The notes beneath the pieces are model-generated. The model worked only from the letters and a program-made list of their open reading frames with translations, made no database searches and was not told the DNA's origin. Of a stretch of 64,000 nt of DNA, positions 26,701-39,600 are shown one piece after another. Each line of letters starts with the position of its first letter. The stretch's first letter is position 1. Both the position numbers and the translations under genes were made by a program. Source of the DNA: Rhabdornis inornatus. Its lineage: Eukaryota; Chordata; Aves; Passeriformes; Rhabdornithidae. Where the stretch lies: the NCBI GenBank assembly GCA_013397075.1, contig VWZS01000547.1:1768390-1832389 (forward strand). Direction: 5' to 3'.

Positions 26701-29700
26701 TGATACACATGGGGGTGGGAGTGAAGAGTGCCACAATTCCTCCTGGTTGACAAATGCTCCCAAAGAGCTGCAGCTCCATGCCAAGCAAAGCACGTGGGGA
26801 AAGCCAGGAGAACACAGAAATCCTTCAGCCAACGCTACCACAGCATTCCTGTTATTCCCTGGGAAATCAGACATGATGTGTATCAGGGTGCCAGTTTCCA
26901 CAGCCAGCACTGCCAAGGGCTTGGGGAATTTTAATCCATCACCCACATCATTAAAACTCAAACACAGATAAGCAGCAAGGAGCTATAACCAAATTTGTAC
27001 ATTTGGGGAAAGCCACATATTTCAGACAAAGCACATCAAATTATCCATACAGCAGGCCTTAAGGAATTATTATGAATTTCCAAAGATAGTGCTTCTGATT
27101 GAACATAGGTTAAAAAGGAGCACAAGATATGAAAAACACTGAAGTTTTGTGTGCAACGTGCTTTTCCCCATGACACTGTGTTTAAACATCCCTCCCTCCT
27201 CCAGAGTGCATTCAGGTCTAGGAGCAGAGAATTCACACCTTCCATGGGATTTATCCTGGCCTAGGTCAGACTGGGGACCAAACCAGAATTCCCTAAGAAC
27301 GTTTCAGTGCTCAGAAGCTCCCACTCAGCTTCAGGCTTCAGTCTAAAGGAAAAACACCCCAGAAGGTACTGGAGCAGCTGTGAGAATGGCCTGAAGCAAC
27401 ATAGCTGGAGTAAGCACAGTGGGAAGAATGATTTATGGAAAATAAATTAGATAAATAATTGGTGTAAAGCATGGAGATAGAGTTGAGCAGAAAGGCTGAA
27501 GAGAAAATGCTCTTCAAATTCAAAAGACCCTTCAGTCCTGGGGTGAATTTTCAGTTAGTGCAGCAGCCACAGGGTTGGACTCACAAGGAGTCACCAAGTG
27601 GAGGCAGGACTAAAACGAAGAGCAAATGCTACAGAGGCTTTCCTGTTTCCACAAACAGGCACAATTTCCAGTCAAGTTCCCTCAAAGTCACCTGCAGAGC
27701 ACATTTGGGTGCATCCCTTGTGCACACACATCTGTCACCTGCCTCTCGTGTTTGCAGGCCCTGGTGTGTGACCAGAGCATCCCAAAATCCCTCCACAGCA
27801 ACAAACAGCACAGACATTTATTAAACCATGGGCAAATCAGAGGCTCTTTTATCCTGACTCAAAATGATTTCTGTGAGAGTGAAGCTGCACACAGGTTTGT
27901 CAGCCACAGGAGGCTGAAAGAGGAAAGAGCAAGGCCAGCTTCCCCTGGGGAAACAGCCACAAATCCAAGGGATTTGTCACCAGCTCTGTCCTGGGCTGTC
28001 CCTGGACAGAGCACAGCCCACCAGACCCAACCCAGGGATTCCATCTGCACCTGCAGCACCAACTGCCTGACATTGCAATTTCACTGGGAAATGATCACCT
28101 GCACTGGACCCAAGCACGAAGGTGCTGATGGGTTCTGTCCTTTTCCACTACAAACAACTAAATTAGCTCTAATATAATATCTCAAATAGCTGCTTTTACC
28201 CTGGCTTGAAAGAGATGATGCAGAACAGGCCTATGATTAACTTTTCCATTTCAGATGCAATACTTAAATCAGAAAGCTTGTCTGGTACTGCTGAGAGCAG
28301 GGAGACAGCAATTTTCCTTTCTGTATCATGCCCTGACAATGAGCTGGCACTATTTTAAAAGTACTGAGCAATTTGAAAGGTTCCAGATAGCAGAGGTTTA
28401 AATGTACTTTGCAAGCTGAAACGGGCTCAGCTCTTGCACTCCCTTGAAGTAAAAGAAAAGAAAAAAAACAAACAAGCAAAAAAGAACCAACAGAAAATTA
28501 TTACACCCTTTATAATTACAAATGTGCTCATCTGGGGCAAGGGTTAAAGCCATGCCATGGGAGCTACAGAAATGTCAGTCATTGGTCATTAAATAATCAT
28601 ATTGACAGAGCACATTTTTAGGTGTGTTTTGCAAGTAAATCTGGCTACAAAGCATGACACAAGCAGGAAATGTCTTACTCATCTCCAGCTGCAGTGTGGG
28701 GAGCAGAGGGAACTGCTCCAGCCATTTCTTTACACCAGAGGTTCATTACAATCAAAAGCCAGAACAGGTCATAAAAGATTAAGAACAGTTACAATGACAT
28801 TCCACAGGAAAAAGCAGTGATTTTATAGCTAGCCTTATCACACTAGTCCAAATCCACTCCATTGCCTGCTTTCCTATGTACTTTTTGCTCCCAGCAGCTA
28901 CAAATGAGATTGGTGATTAATTTAATTTTTGTAGCAGCAGCAAAAATCCGAGTGCAATACAGATAGAAGGAGGGGCCAAAGTGGGACAAAAAGTGGGGAA
29001 ATAGCAAAGATTCTGTAATTGTATTTTCCAGTAGTGTTACACCTTCTATTAGACAGGACCTCAGATGGGAAGAAAGAAATTTTGAAGCATTAAACTTTAA
29101 CAACTGAACCAGGCATGTTGCTGTATCAAGTGTGAGCTAAGCCTCACAGGAGGGAAAGGGAACTTGTGCTGTTCAATTCTCCAGATATTGTCATTCACAT
29201 TCTGCATTCTCATTCCATTTACCTGTCATGTGTATACATTAAACACATCCCAGTAACATCCATCAATGCCAAGACAAAAACCGAGATAAAAATCTTCCAA
29301 TGTCCCTTTCACCCGAGAGAAATTGCTGTTTGAAATCCCTGTTTATGGACCCTGCTGCTGCCTCCTCCCTACCTGAGGCTGCAGGTGCTACAGGGATAAG
29401 GACAGGGCACAGCTCACCTGTGCTGCAGGTGGCAACCTGTGTTTGATGCTCAAATGAGTGTTCAGAGATTTCCACTCCCCTGAGCAATGCCCCTGAGCCC
29501 AAAAACTGCCACAAGACAAAGCTGTTGCCTGCTGCCATCCTTTCCTCACTACCCACAGTGCCACCTAAAACAGCACCACACACGTGAGCAGCCAGAAATA
29601 CAAATCATTTCACTGTTAAAATTGGTTTTCCTGCTATAATTGATTGTGTTTAAGTAAAACGCATAGATCATTCCTGCCTTGAATTTAAAATAAACTCGAT

Positions 29701-32700
29701 TTGATGTTGTGGCAAACACCCCACTGGAAGGAGTAGCTGTCACAACAGAGAGCACATATATTGTTTATATACTGTAGAAATTTATACAAATGTTTATATG
29801 TTGTTTGCACTTGCCCTTACCTGAAATACTTCAGAAAAGTATTAAGAAAATTAGCAAGATCAAAGACAGAGACACACACCTGGAGTTTAAAGCAGCATTT
29901 TCAATGCCTGTTTTTCCAAAAAAAAAAAAAGATCTGATGGCCAAGTGTCCAAAATTATGCTTCCCAGGAGACTCTGATGTTTGCAGCCTTTGAATCCTCC
30001 AGATATCAGAACTAGAATGGCAACTCCTCCTCAGCACAGCAGGGTTGTCCCAGGGGGATGAGGAACCAAGCCTGGCATCAGCCATCAACCAGCATCCCAC
30101 GTTCCAGCTGCTCCCAAGGGTGCAGGAGAAGGGTGGGAGGCATGGAAGACTGAAACAGCTCTTTGCATTTTTAGAAAAATAGAGATATTTCCTTCGTGCC
30201 CCAGCCTGAACCATAAATCAGAGATTAAATGATCTTTAGGTAGCACCTTTTTGATAAACTGTAAATTAATGATGAGTTGTGATAATTCTGTGTTGCCAAA
30301 TCTGACCCTCCAGCCCTTCCAGGGACAGTTTGCTGCAGTTTGGGGGTGCAGAACAAGAACAGGGTCCTCCCAGATGGGGAATTCTGGCCAGGAGCAGCAG
30401 GAAGATGCTGGTTATGATCAGTCTCACAAATCAGCTGGGCAAATATTTCCTCTTCATGTAGAAGGGAAATTACCTTGCAGAGCTTTTCCAAAGCTCTTAC
30501 TTTGCTAAGGAATATTCCAACCATTTTTCTATTTTAACTAAATAGGTGCAATTCTTTCCTGGAGTACCATAGCCATGTACAAACAATGGTACTTTAAATC
30601 ATGTATTAATGGACTATTTAAGGCATGAAATGCTTCTTTTGCAGTGATCTTTCATTGTGACATGGGCAATTATCTTCATGGTTGGGGATCTATAGCTCCC
30701 AGAACTGCTGGACAATTAGTGAGAGTTCATCATAATCTATGCATGCCTTGTTATTGCACTCATGGATCAAATGGTAAACTAACAGTGACTGCCTCTCACA
30801 GCCACATCTGCAAGTTGCTGCTTAAAATGCATTTTGAACACACTTTTCATTATCACAAAGGGCTCCTGTGTGTCACACTGGGAATCGTTTCACCAAGATC
30901 TCCCTCTGTTAAATTCCTGTGTAAATTTGATCCTTTGGGAGGCTGCAAGGAAATATTTCTGCTCATGCAGAGTACATAGATTTGCCTTCTGAACCTGTTA
31001 GGATTTCATCTTCAAATTCAGATCTCCAGAAGGATCTGAACAGCTCTAGAATCACTAACTTAATTTATGGTCCCACATTGCCTCATTAATTACTTGGATG
31101 AAACACTTAATTCCTCTAAATGAGCTCAGGCATGAGGGGATCTGCCTACACACTCCCAGTGTGAGCAAGAAGTAGAATTGTCTAAAACAGCCAAGTACCT
31201 TTTTAAGATAGGGGTACCTAGGCTCCTGCATGCACTTAGATCTTCTGAAAACAGTATTAGAAAGAAAAAATCCACCAATAACTTGGAGCCTGGCCCTGGA
31301 GTCCCAGCACAGTAAAATTCTCATGACAATTCAGTGGAAACGGTACAAAAGATTAACAGAACAAAGTTTTTATAAAAAAAGAATGGTCCCAGAATTATTC
31401 CACAGCACCATCAGCCAGGAGAGGAACAACCAAGGCCTGACAGAGGCAGATGGGCCCTTGGCCATGGCATGTCACCTTTCTGCCTGTCAGAGCATTCAAT
31501 GCTGATTATCTACAAATATCCCTTCTTGTTTTTCAGCCCCCGTTTCCCATTCTGAAAGTTCTCCTCTACACCAGGATCTGCAAACTTTCTGACTGTTTCT
31601 TGCCACATCAAGCAATCTTTCATCAGTGTGACACAAACTCAGAGGTGTGGGATAGGTATAAAACTTACTTTTTGAACTCTCGAAATTGGTTCCTACAGGC
31701 CATTTTTTACATCAGCTGTCAGCACTTAAGTGCCACAAAAGCTTTCAGCATGAGTAAGCATTTAGAAAATCCATTTACTTTGTCTCTACCAGCAGTCGTC
31801 CTTCATCCTTTTTTGTGAACATTTTAGGAAACAAATTTTAGTTACAGGGGAACAACCACAGAGAGCAAATAGTAAGTTAATACCCTCAAGCCTGCGTAGA
31901 AGTAGTAATATATTTTAGATAGGTGGGATAACACTGAGCTGAAGAGCCAGAGCTGTGGCACAGATGCTTTTATCCAGAGATGGATCCAGCCACAACTCAC
32001 ACCAGATTAAGCTCATGCACTTGATCTCTGCAAATATGAGGATATTACACACAACACCATAATTTAACTGATGCATTTGGATCATTTTCCCTCCCCAGGA
32101 GAGTTTTTGAGACTTCCTAACCCTACATACTTTCTGCTTTCCCCTAATCTGACACTCTGAAATCAAAAGTCACTCAAGCAGCTTTGCAGTTCTCTCCCAA
32201 AAGTGATTTAGGTCACAGGACACAAAGGCTTTTTTTGCTTCTATTTTATAGGCATACATGGAAGCTAAAGTCTCATTAGAGTTTTAGTCATCTCTCACAG
32301 TTTGATGGCAGGCTATTACATGATTACTCTCAGTAAAAGTATTCTAATCAAAAATTATAATATTGCTAAATTTATCAATAAAAATACAACAAAAAACCCT
32401 GATTGGTCTGTGTTATTTCTTGCATAAAGAGGTGCTGTTTTCCTCAGTCCCAGCAACTACTTTTGAGGTGTCCTGTTCACAATCAACTCAACTTGAAGAA
32501 CTAAACTACCAACCCCCCTACTTCCATTTTCCTGTTTCTATTATTCCTTTTTTTCTAATTCCCATCTGAACTCCCAGTTATCCCTTTCTTAGGGTTTTTC
32601 TTCTCCACTAGTCCACATTCCATAAATCAGGTGAGGAAAACCTTCCCACAGAACACTGCAGTGCCTGAAAGATGAGGAAGGAAGCCCCAGGAATTCTGCA

Positions 32701-32729
32701 GCCACTCTCTGGACACTGGCTAATTAATC

Positions 32730-32893
32730 ACCGGGGCAGGGACGCTCATTAATTTGTTCAGAAGGTGCAAGAGCCAGCCCCAAAGCAGAGGCGGAGATGG
32801 CAAAGCCAAACGGACCGGAGCCCTCGGGGCTCCTGGTGGTGGCAGCCCGGGCACTGTGCCGCTGTCCCCCTGTCCTGGAGACGGCCCTGGGCA
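32730..32893. other. GC-rich flank of minisatellite
   Basis: The base composition turns GC-rich at about 32730, with scattered CpGs (for example in ACGGACCGGAGCCCTCGGGG). It leads straight into the minisatellite. Together with 33363-33575 it may be one CpG island split by expansion of the repeat. Confidence 0.45.
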
Positions 32894-33375
32894 GTGTCCC
32901 CGTGTCCCTGTCCCGCAGGGGAGATGGCTCTGTGCAGTGTCCCCCTGCCCTAGTGGTGCCGCTGGTGCGGTGTCCCCTTTTCCTGGGGGTGGCTCTGTGC
33001 AGTGTCCCCCCGTCCCGTGTCCCGCAGGGGAGGTGGCTCTGTGCAGTGTCCCTGTCCTAGTGGAGTGTCCCCTTTTCCTGAGGGTGGTTCAGTGCAGTGT
33101 CCCTGTCCCTGTGCAGTGTCCCTGTCCCGGAGGGAGGTGGCTCTGTGCAGTATTCCCCTGTCCTAGTGGAGTGTCCCCTTTTCCTGGGGGTGGCTCTGTG
33201 TAGTGTCCCCGTGTCCCTGTCCCGCAGGGGAGGTGGCTCTGTGCAGTGTCCCTGTCCTAGTGGAGTGTCCCCTTTTCCTGAGGGTGGTTCAGTGCAGTGT
33301 CCCCCTGTCCCTGTGCAGTGTCCCTGTCCCTGAGGGAGGTGGCTCTGTGCAGTATTCCCCTGTCCCATGTCCCCC
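32894..33375. repeat. GC-rich minisatellite with 200-bp higher-order repeat
   Basis: About nine or ten related units of roughly 43-65 bases each run from GTGTCCC to GGTGGCTCTGTGCA, with internal variants (TCCTAGTGGAGTGTCCCC, CCCGCAGGGGAGGTGGC). A larger period is plain: 33021-33103 recurs without mismatch at 33221-33303, exactly 200 bases later, and the homology continues past a two-base insertion. This shows stepwise expansion, first of the short unit and then of a four-unit block. Open frames of 149-185 codons cross it in several frames on both strands because the unit is stop-poor. They encode low-complexity Cys/Pro/Val repeats and have no credible start or family. Bird GC-rich minisatellites are often polymorphic in length. 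Confidence 0.9.
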
Positions 33376-33575
33376 CGCAGTGCCGCCCGTGTCCCGCAGG
33401 GGGCGCCTGTGTCCCGGGAACGGCGGCGGCTCCGGCCGGGAGCGCGTCCGGGAACGGGGGCGCCGGGAACGCCAAGAAGTACACAGGGGCACCGGGACAA
33501 ACACCGCCACATCCCCTGCCGCCTCTGGCTGTGCCATCCTGCAGCCGCCCGCTCCTGCGCTCCCGGTGCCACCCG
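33363..33575. promoter_or_regulatory. CpG-island core, possible promoter or insulator
   Basis: By hand count this stretch of about 200 bases has roughly 26 CpG dinucleotides. That is near the number expected from its base content and far above the CpG-poor surroundings. It contains CGGCGGCGG-type runs and several GGGAACG/GGCGCC words. No TATA box is visible, which is normal for such islands. A CTCF-like motif lies at 33390-33408. It could be an orphan CpG island, an alternative promoter of the gene carrying the exon at 1511-1570, or simply the unexpanded edge of the minisatellite. No start site or direction can be fixed from sequence. Confidence 0.45.
33390..33408 (+). promoter_or_regulatory. 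CTCF-like binding motif
   Basis: TGTCCCGCAGGGGGCGCCT matches the well-known CTCF core (CC-x-S-Y-AGRKGGCRS) at all but about three of 19 positions, including the central AGGGGGCGC. It sits inside the CpG-island core. Related but weaker CCGCAGGGGAGGTGGC words recur in the neighbouring minisatellite. Confidence 0.35.
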
Positions 33576-33623
33576 GCAGTTCCAGAGACAGAGTTTACAT
33601 CTCTGTCTCTGGAACTGCCAGGT
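33571..33623. repeat. Near-perfect 23-bp inverted repeat with 7-base loop
   Basis: The arms 33575-33593 (GGCAGTTCCAGAGACAGAG) and 33601-33619 are exact reverse complements around the loop TTTACAT. Beyond one mismatch, three further pairs extend the arms to 33571-33623. The mismatch is a C.A pair in plus-strand RNA but a G.U pair in minus-strand RNA. It sits on the boundary between the CpG island and ordinary AT-richer DNA. The stem is shorter than a usual pre-miRNA. Confidence 0.9.
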
Positions 33624-36600
33624 TTGCTCCTCGTTGTGAAATCCCCAGCTTTTCTCGTTGTGTCACTGCTCATAAAGGGCCGACAGCTCACCAGAAATCC
33701 ATTTAGACACAATTCTGGGAACATACTATTACTACTTGCTTCACAACATGAAGATTTCATTCCCTTTTCTCCAGGGTTTTACATGACAGTTTTTGAATTT
33801 TATTTTTTTTCCAAGAAGTACACAGACTTCTGGGTTCTTTCACTTAACCTGTAAAGCTACTCTGTGATGGCATAACTTCTTCCACAGCCTCCACCATATT
33901 AGAGATGGGATATTCAACTCTTTATCCCAGAGGGCTTCACTCTAGGATCAGTGTTTTCTGGACTGAAATTTTAGGGAAACATCCTTAGCAGCACTTTAGA
34001 GGCTCAGTAGACCTCAAGATCCCCCGAATTCTAGCCTTGAGGGTGTTCAAGGATACAAGAATCTGCATGAGGAAAAAATAGTTAAGAGGGAGGAAGGGAA
34101 TGTAGGGAATAAAGGGATTTAATTGAACAAGGTGTTTGGAAGGAAAATCATTAGGAGCGATCACCAGACATATCACAATTGAGAGTTCAGCTTCAGAATA
34201 TATTCTAAGAGGATTTTGTATTCCAGACACAACCTTCTAGACCTGTATATTTTGAATTCTACACTAGTCCAGCATAAATAGCAAGGTTCTGCTGCATTCC
34301 AGGGTGAATTAAAGATGGTCCTGGTACATTAACAAGCTCATGACACCGTGTGTCACAGAGATACAGAGCCCTGGAGAGCCCTGGCTGTCACTCCAAAGAG
34401 GAGCAGCCCCACTCTGGGAGGTGCAGGACCAGCTCGGTTCAGACCCATGAGAAACTCCCTCAGCCAGTGGATGTGTGTCTGTAGCACAGGGACAACCCAG
34501 CCCTGCCTTTGTCCTGGGTGTTTGGGGATATCCATCATCCAGCTGACTCCAAGCTCTTAAAAAACACCTTTGTATTCTAGGAAGCTGCTTCCTGCATTTC
34601 TCTGGGTGCCAGCTACTCTGTGTTTAATCCATCACATTTGTAGCCGGCTCCTGCCAAGGAGCAAATACTTCATTGAGTATTTTATAGCTATTGCATTTTG
34701 TATAGACAAACTGTGACTACCTAGATCAGAATAAATAATAGCAATAAAAATAAAGACTTCAGAGATTTGATTTTCTTAAGCACATCCAAACCCTTTCACT
34801 TAGAAATAAGACATGACTACAAGTAATGTGCCTGTCATCACAGTGCAGGAATCGACTCAATGCTGGCCCCTGAGGTGGCACTGCTCACCTCTACAATTTA
34901 AATTATTTTCTCTTCTTGTAGTAAAATCAGGAAATTAAACTGGTTGGATTAATAATGGAACCCCATTGAAGATAAATAATTGCTCTATTCATTAAATGCT
35001 GCACTGAGTCAAAAGGTCTGGGGTAGAGAGAAGAAATCTCACACTGAAAATTGCTTTTCACAGACTATCTGCAATTCTTGGGTTGGTTGCTTATAAGCAG
35101 TACATCTAGAGTATGAGTCAAAGAGTAGACAGGTTAGTGCTGAAATAAACAGCCTGAGCAGGGATTGTTTTAAAAAATGGGAATTATTCCAGAATCCCAT
35201 TCCACTGTGGAAGCATCAAATCCAATAATTTCAATGCTACAGTGAAGCATTTGGAAATGCTATGGAAGTAATTTGAACAGAGTAAAGAAAATATAATAAC
35301 AGAACACTTTTCTTTCTACAGCTTCCACACACTGACTTGTTTATCTGCAGGAAATAAACACTACAAGGGAACTTCAACACCTTCACCCTTCAATGGTCAC
35401 TTCTCACAGCCTTATCACAAACTGCTCAACACGAGTTACATCAAATAAACATCACACAGCCCAATGAAGGCAGCAGCATGGCTGAGCCAGGGAAGCAGAA
35501 TTGATTCCTGCTGACACCGGAGAGCTGCAGCTTTCCTTGTGCCAGGGGAACAAGGTTTGTGCTCCCCAGAGCCCTTCAGGATTCACACAGACATTTCCAA
35601 CCCAGCCAGTCCCAATGAGACTGGGAGCAGCTCTGGGAGATGTGCAGCTCCTGTTTAATTCACATCTGTGCACAAACTCATGGCTACAGCTGCCTCCTCC
35701 TCCCGAGCCAACCTGCACTCAGCATTCCAAGCTAGCACCTTTTCCAAGGTCAGGACTTTGTTAATTAAACAAACTCCATCACTTCTGGGGTGATCTTTGA
35801 CAGTCCTGGAAGGGCTATGGGGCTGAACAGCACAGAGCACAGCTAAAATTTGGATTTGGAAGTGCTAGGGATTTAGAGTGGCTGAACACACTGGTCAAAA
35901 TTTCCAGACCCGTGGAATAACTGGAGGACCGTTCTGGGACACATGGAGAGCAAAGTGCTGAAAGACAAATGAGTGAATAGGAGTGAAAAGCTGGCTTTGT
36001 GGGGAATGGAACAGGGGGAAAAAGGACTGTGAGAAACAAACCACATCTTTACTGCCTTTCATCCACAGTAACCCTCCCAGGCAAAAGAAAACACTCAAAT
36101 ATTTTTATGTACCCATGCAGCAATAGGTAGCATCAGGGAATCAAAATCAGCACCAAAAATGCCAGGTCATTATATCAAATGAGACTTCAGAATTATCATT
36201 TCTTATTCCTGGGACACAGCACAGGAACCATGGCTACGTCTGATAAAATATTGGAAGAAATGGATTTAACAGTTGGACACTGTGCCCAAAAACTCCTGAG
36301 TAATTTTTACAAATTTCAGCAAATATAAAAGGTGATGAGAAACTGTGACATCTTTACTCCAGTCCTGATTTTGATCCAGATTCGTATTTAGAAATGCTAA
36401 AATATTTTCATTCCAGACATAGTGTCTGCATTACCAATTCTAACAGCTCATAAAATGAACATTCATAATCAATTATTACAGAGTTAGAGCTGCATTTTAG
36501 CAATAAACTATCTAACAGGAAATATTTTCTTCATAATGGCAAGAATGTCATCTTTTATAGCCCTTAGCCCACCAGTGACAAAGTAAGTGCTTTCATCTCC

Positions 36601-39600
36601 AAAACTGGAGGGAGGAAGAGCAAAGTTTTCAGAATGGAATTGTTCTTTATTAGAATTCTTCTCCACTTAGATTGTCCAATCTGAGTGCACAAGTAAACTC
36701 CCTACAATAGAGGCAGTGCTGTTATTCCAACCCTTTAAGCATTTGCAGTCAGATGAGGAAAACTGATGATTTCCTCAATGCCCAGGATGGAGAATGAATG
36801 ATCCAAGTGTGAGCCACAGATGCCTGGTCCCTATTCCAGCACACTCTGGACACCTGACGTGGCCAAGGGAAAGCAACCATCACCTCCATGCCTCAATTCC
36901 TCCACGTGGAAAAAAATAATTATATACAAGTGTGTTAACACTGACAGGCATTGACTGTTGTTAGAAGTATTGTAGAAACCTTATGTTGAAATATATACTA
37001 TGTGCATTTTTCTTTTATATATATATGTGTAAAAGCATTAAATCAACCTAAGTTGTGGATGAAACAATTTTTATACTGGGTAAATCTCTGGTTTAATCTG
37101 GTTAAATCAAATTTACAGCTGTGAAGAGGCTGACTCCAGCAGGTCACCTCTCATTTGGAAGCCCCTGGTCACACAACTGCAAGTCTGAGGAATCAGTCAG
37201 GAAGTGAATATGGAGAATATGGAATATAGAGAGCTGATGTTCAGGGAAGAGAAGGTCTGGAACCATGGGTCCCCCACTCCACTAGACAAGGAAAAAGAAA
37301 GATATACTACACAACACATGAAAATCCAAACCGTGTCCTGTTACAAAGCATTCTGGAAAATAACTTTGAGGAAACCTGGTGGTAACACCTAAAAAGTGCA
37401 GTTTAGAGGCCATTATTTAAATGCAAAAGAATTTAATGTGGCACTTAGTATGACAGGCTGCTGTACTGCACCCACCAAGCTCAGTGTGCTTTAGCAGCTT
37501 AGTTCTACTCTAAGACTCCTAAATGTCTGAACTGTCTGCTGAAACCTCTTGCATAATGCATTAACTTCCTCTGCACACATTCTGGCATTCCCCTCTCTTG
37601 ATCTTTTCTGGAATCAGGAAGTATCAGGGCATGGATAAATAAGTGGATGAATAATAAAATAAATTTTAAAAACTGTCTCCAGATTTTATAGTGACTGCCC
37701 TACCTGCTTCCTCCTTTTTAAAAAAAAAAAAAAAAAGGTGATGGACCTGTGCTTCCTGACAGGTTTGAGTGGAGCTTTTACAAGTTCTGAGGTGACTCAG
37801 AAGAGATTCACTCGTGCTCACTCACGGCACAGCTCATCCCATAAGCTGCTCCTGGTTTCCCTGATTTCAGTTTTAGCCTGCCCATGTTTGATAAAGGTCA
37901 GTAAGTTTCTACAGCTTGCAAAACAGAGTAAAAGTAGTATCAGCTTAGTTAGGGCTTTAGCACAATAAGAAACCCCCCCCAATAAATCTACTTCCATTCA
38001 ATCTCTGGATTGTGGAGATGTCTGATGGCTCCAGCCAAGCCTTGCAGAGATCCCACATGGTGGAATATCAGCATCTGGGACCTGAAGAGATCCACTTGGT
38101 GCTGGGGCAGCCCAGGGAGCTCCAGGACATCTCCCCCCCTCCTTTGCTCATTACTGCAGTGCCAGAATCCTCCAGGTCACTCAGATCCAAAGCTGTGTCT
38201 CTGTTGAATCAAAGCCATCTCTCTCAGGCTGGAGTGGTTCTGTGCACATTAAAAATCCCAATTATTGCATGCAGAACCAATTAAAAGATATTCTCCTTTA
38301 CCTAAGATTGAGTGCCCACTGTACCCTGGCAAGACTGGCATTACCCAGCCAGTTCTGCCTTTCCTGCAGGTGCACCCAGTCCCCTTGTGTGCTTCAGGAC
38401 AATAATGACTATTTTCACAGGGCTCTCTGCCAGTGAGTCATTTCCCCAGAGAAATCATAAGGTGGGCTAAGAGTGAGAGTATAGGAAATTTAATTATGGG
38501 GAGCTAAAAGCCCAAGGAGAAAATTCAGACTTGACACACTAATGCAGCAGATTCAGGTTCTGCACTTTGGTGCACTGCAAACACAGAAATCCAGGAAGGC
38601 AGGAGACAATTTTTGTTGAGTCATACAATTGTTGCATCCCCCTCACCATATAACACCTATCAACAAGCAAAATTCCACACAGCCAGATTTTCAAAGTTAA
38701 GCAGCAAGCCCTGGTCTTTGCTCATCCTTTTAGTCTCAAATGCAAACTGGGTGGTTCATTTAAGTGCTCAGAAATTTCTGAAACATCCATTTTCTTTGGG
38801 GTTTCACACATAAATAGCAACTGAACTGCTTGTTGGGACCCAAAGGCAGCTACACTAAGGTCAGACATATTCTGCAGTATTTTTTCATGCTTTCCAACAC
38901 AGAACAAGCAGCAAAGTGCTCAAAAAACCCAATTATTCTCCTGAGAAATTTGGTCTCTAACAAGCTAACCCCCTAATTTAAAAATTGCAGTACAAACATC
39001 GCAGCATTCTCTGCATCCCACAGCACTCCAATGCCAATGTTAAACATTAAACACCACTTCCCCTCTGCCCTGCTGCCTCCCTCCATGGTCTCCAAGGCTT
39101 TCACCTCCCTTTGTCCAGCTCAGCTGCATCACCCAGTGCTTCTGCGTCTCCCAAAGCTCTGGGTGTGCTGCCGGCCACTGCAGGATGATTTGCTCACCAG
39201 GGCATAGGAGGAGGTTGTTTTTGCTGCCACTAGAATAGTTCTGGATGTGGCTGGGCAGCTCTGGATTACCAGCTTGGAGACATCCAGGCTTTTCTTGTTC
39301 CCTCTTAGATTCTTTTCTCCTGGCCACAGTCTTCACCTTCCTCTTTGCCCACCTCCATCTGTATCACTGCTCATGTCCCACAGTTTTGGGACACAAATGA
39401 TGGATTTCCAAGCAGTTTATTATATTGTCAGTCACCTTTCAGACCAGAGGAACTGTGAGAGTGTGACTGACACGAGGCATGTACCTGTAGGATTTGGATA
39501 GGAAGCTGCAGGAAGGATGTCAGACAGACAAACAGCAGTGCTGGGATCTGGCTGACCTGAGCTTGAGAGCTGCATCACCCCCTGCACATTCCTCAATTTC

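Larger units (their letters stand above)
16151..32729. other. Long non-coding single-copy DNA
   Basis: About 16.6 kb without a recognisable gene or young repeat. Three minus-strand segments have paired splice-like signals (18219-18308, 19789-19819, 21480-21538) and are given separately. Also seen: a hairpin at 18669-18692 (TAGGGTAC arms), a 13-bp perfect inverted repeat at 23739-23777, a 15-base A run at 26028-26042, and an 8-bp inverted repeat at 30563-30593. A 183-codon open frame at 27626-28177 has no recognisable domain and no splice or promoter support. Confidence 0.55.

Noticed and set aside
27626..28177. 183-codon plus-strand open frame
   Set aside because: No domain, signal peptide or repeat structure was recognised. 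There is no promoter or splice support, and composition is like the surroundings. Frames of this size are expected in 64 kb of moderate GC.
28264..28479. 71-codon minus-strand frame starting with a hydrophobic, signal-peptide-like stretch
   Set aside because: The hydrophobic residues are encoded by a polypyrimidine/T-rich run, so the resemblance follows from base composition. No downstream homology was recognised.
33571..33623. The long hairpin as a microRNA precursor
   Set aside because: The stem of 19-23 pairs is shorter than the roughly 30-pair stem of a normal precursor, and the flanks do not extend the pairing.
32754..33854. Open frames of 149-185 codons on both strands across the minisatellite and CpG island
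   Set aside because: They come from a stop-poor GC-rich tandem unit, are open in several frames at once, encode low-complexity repeats and have no start context or family resemblance.
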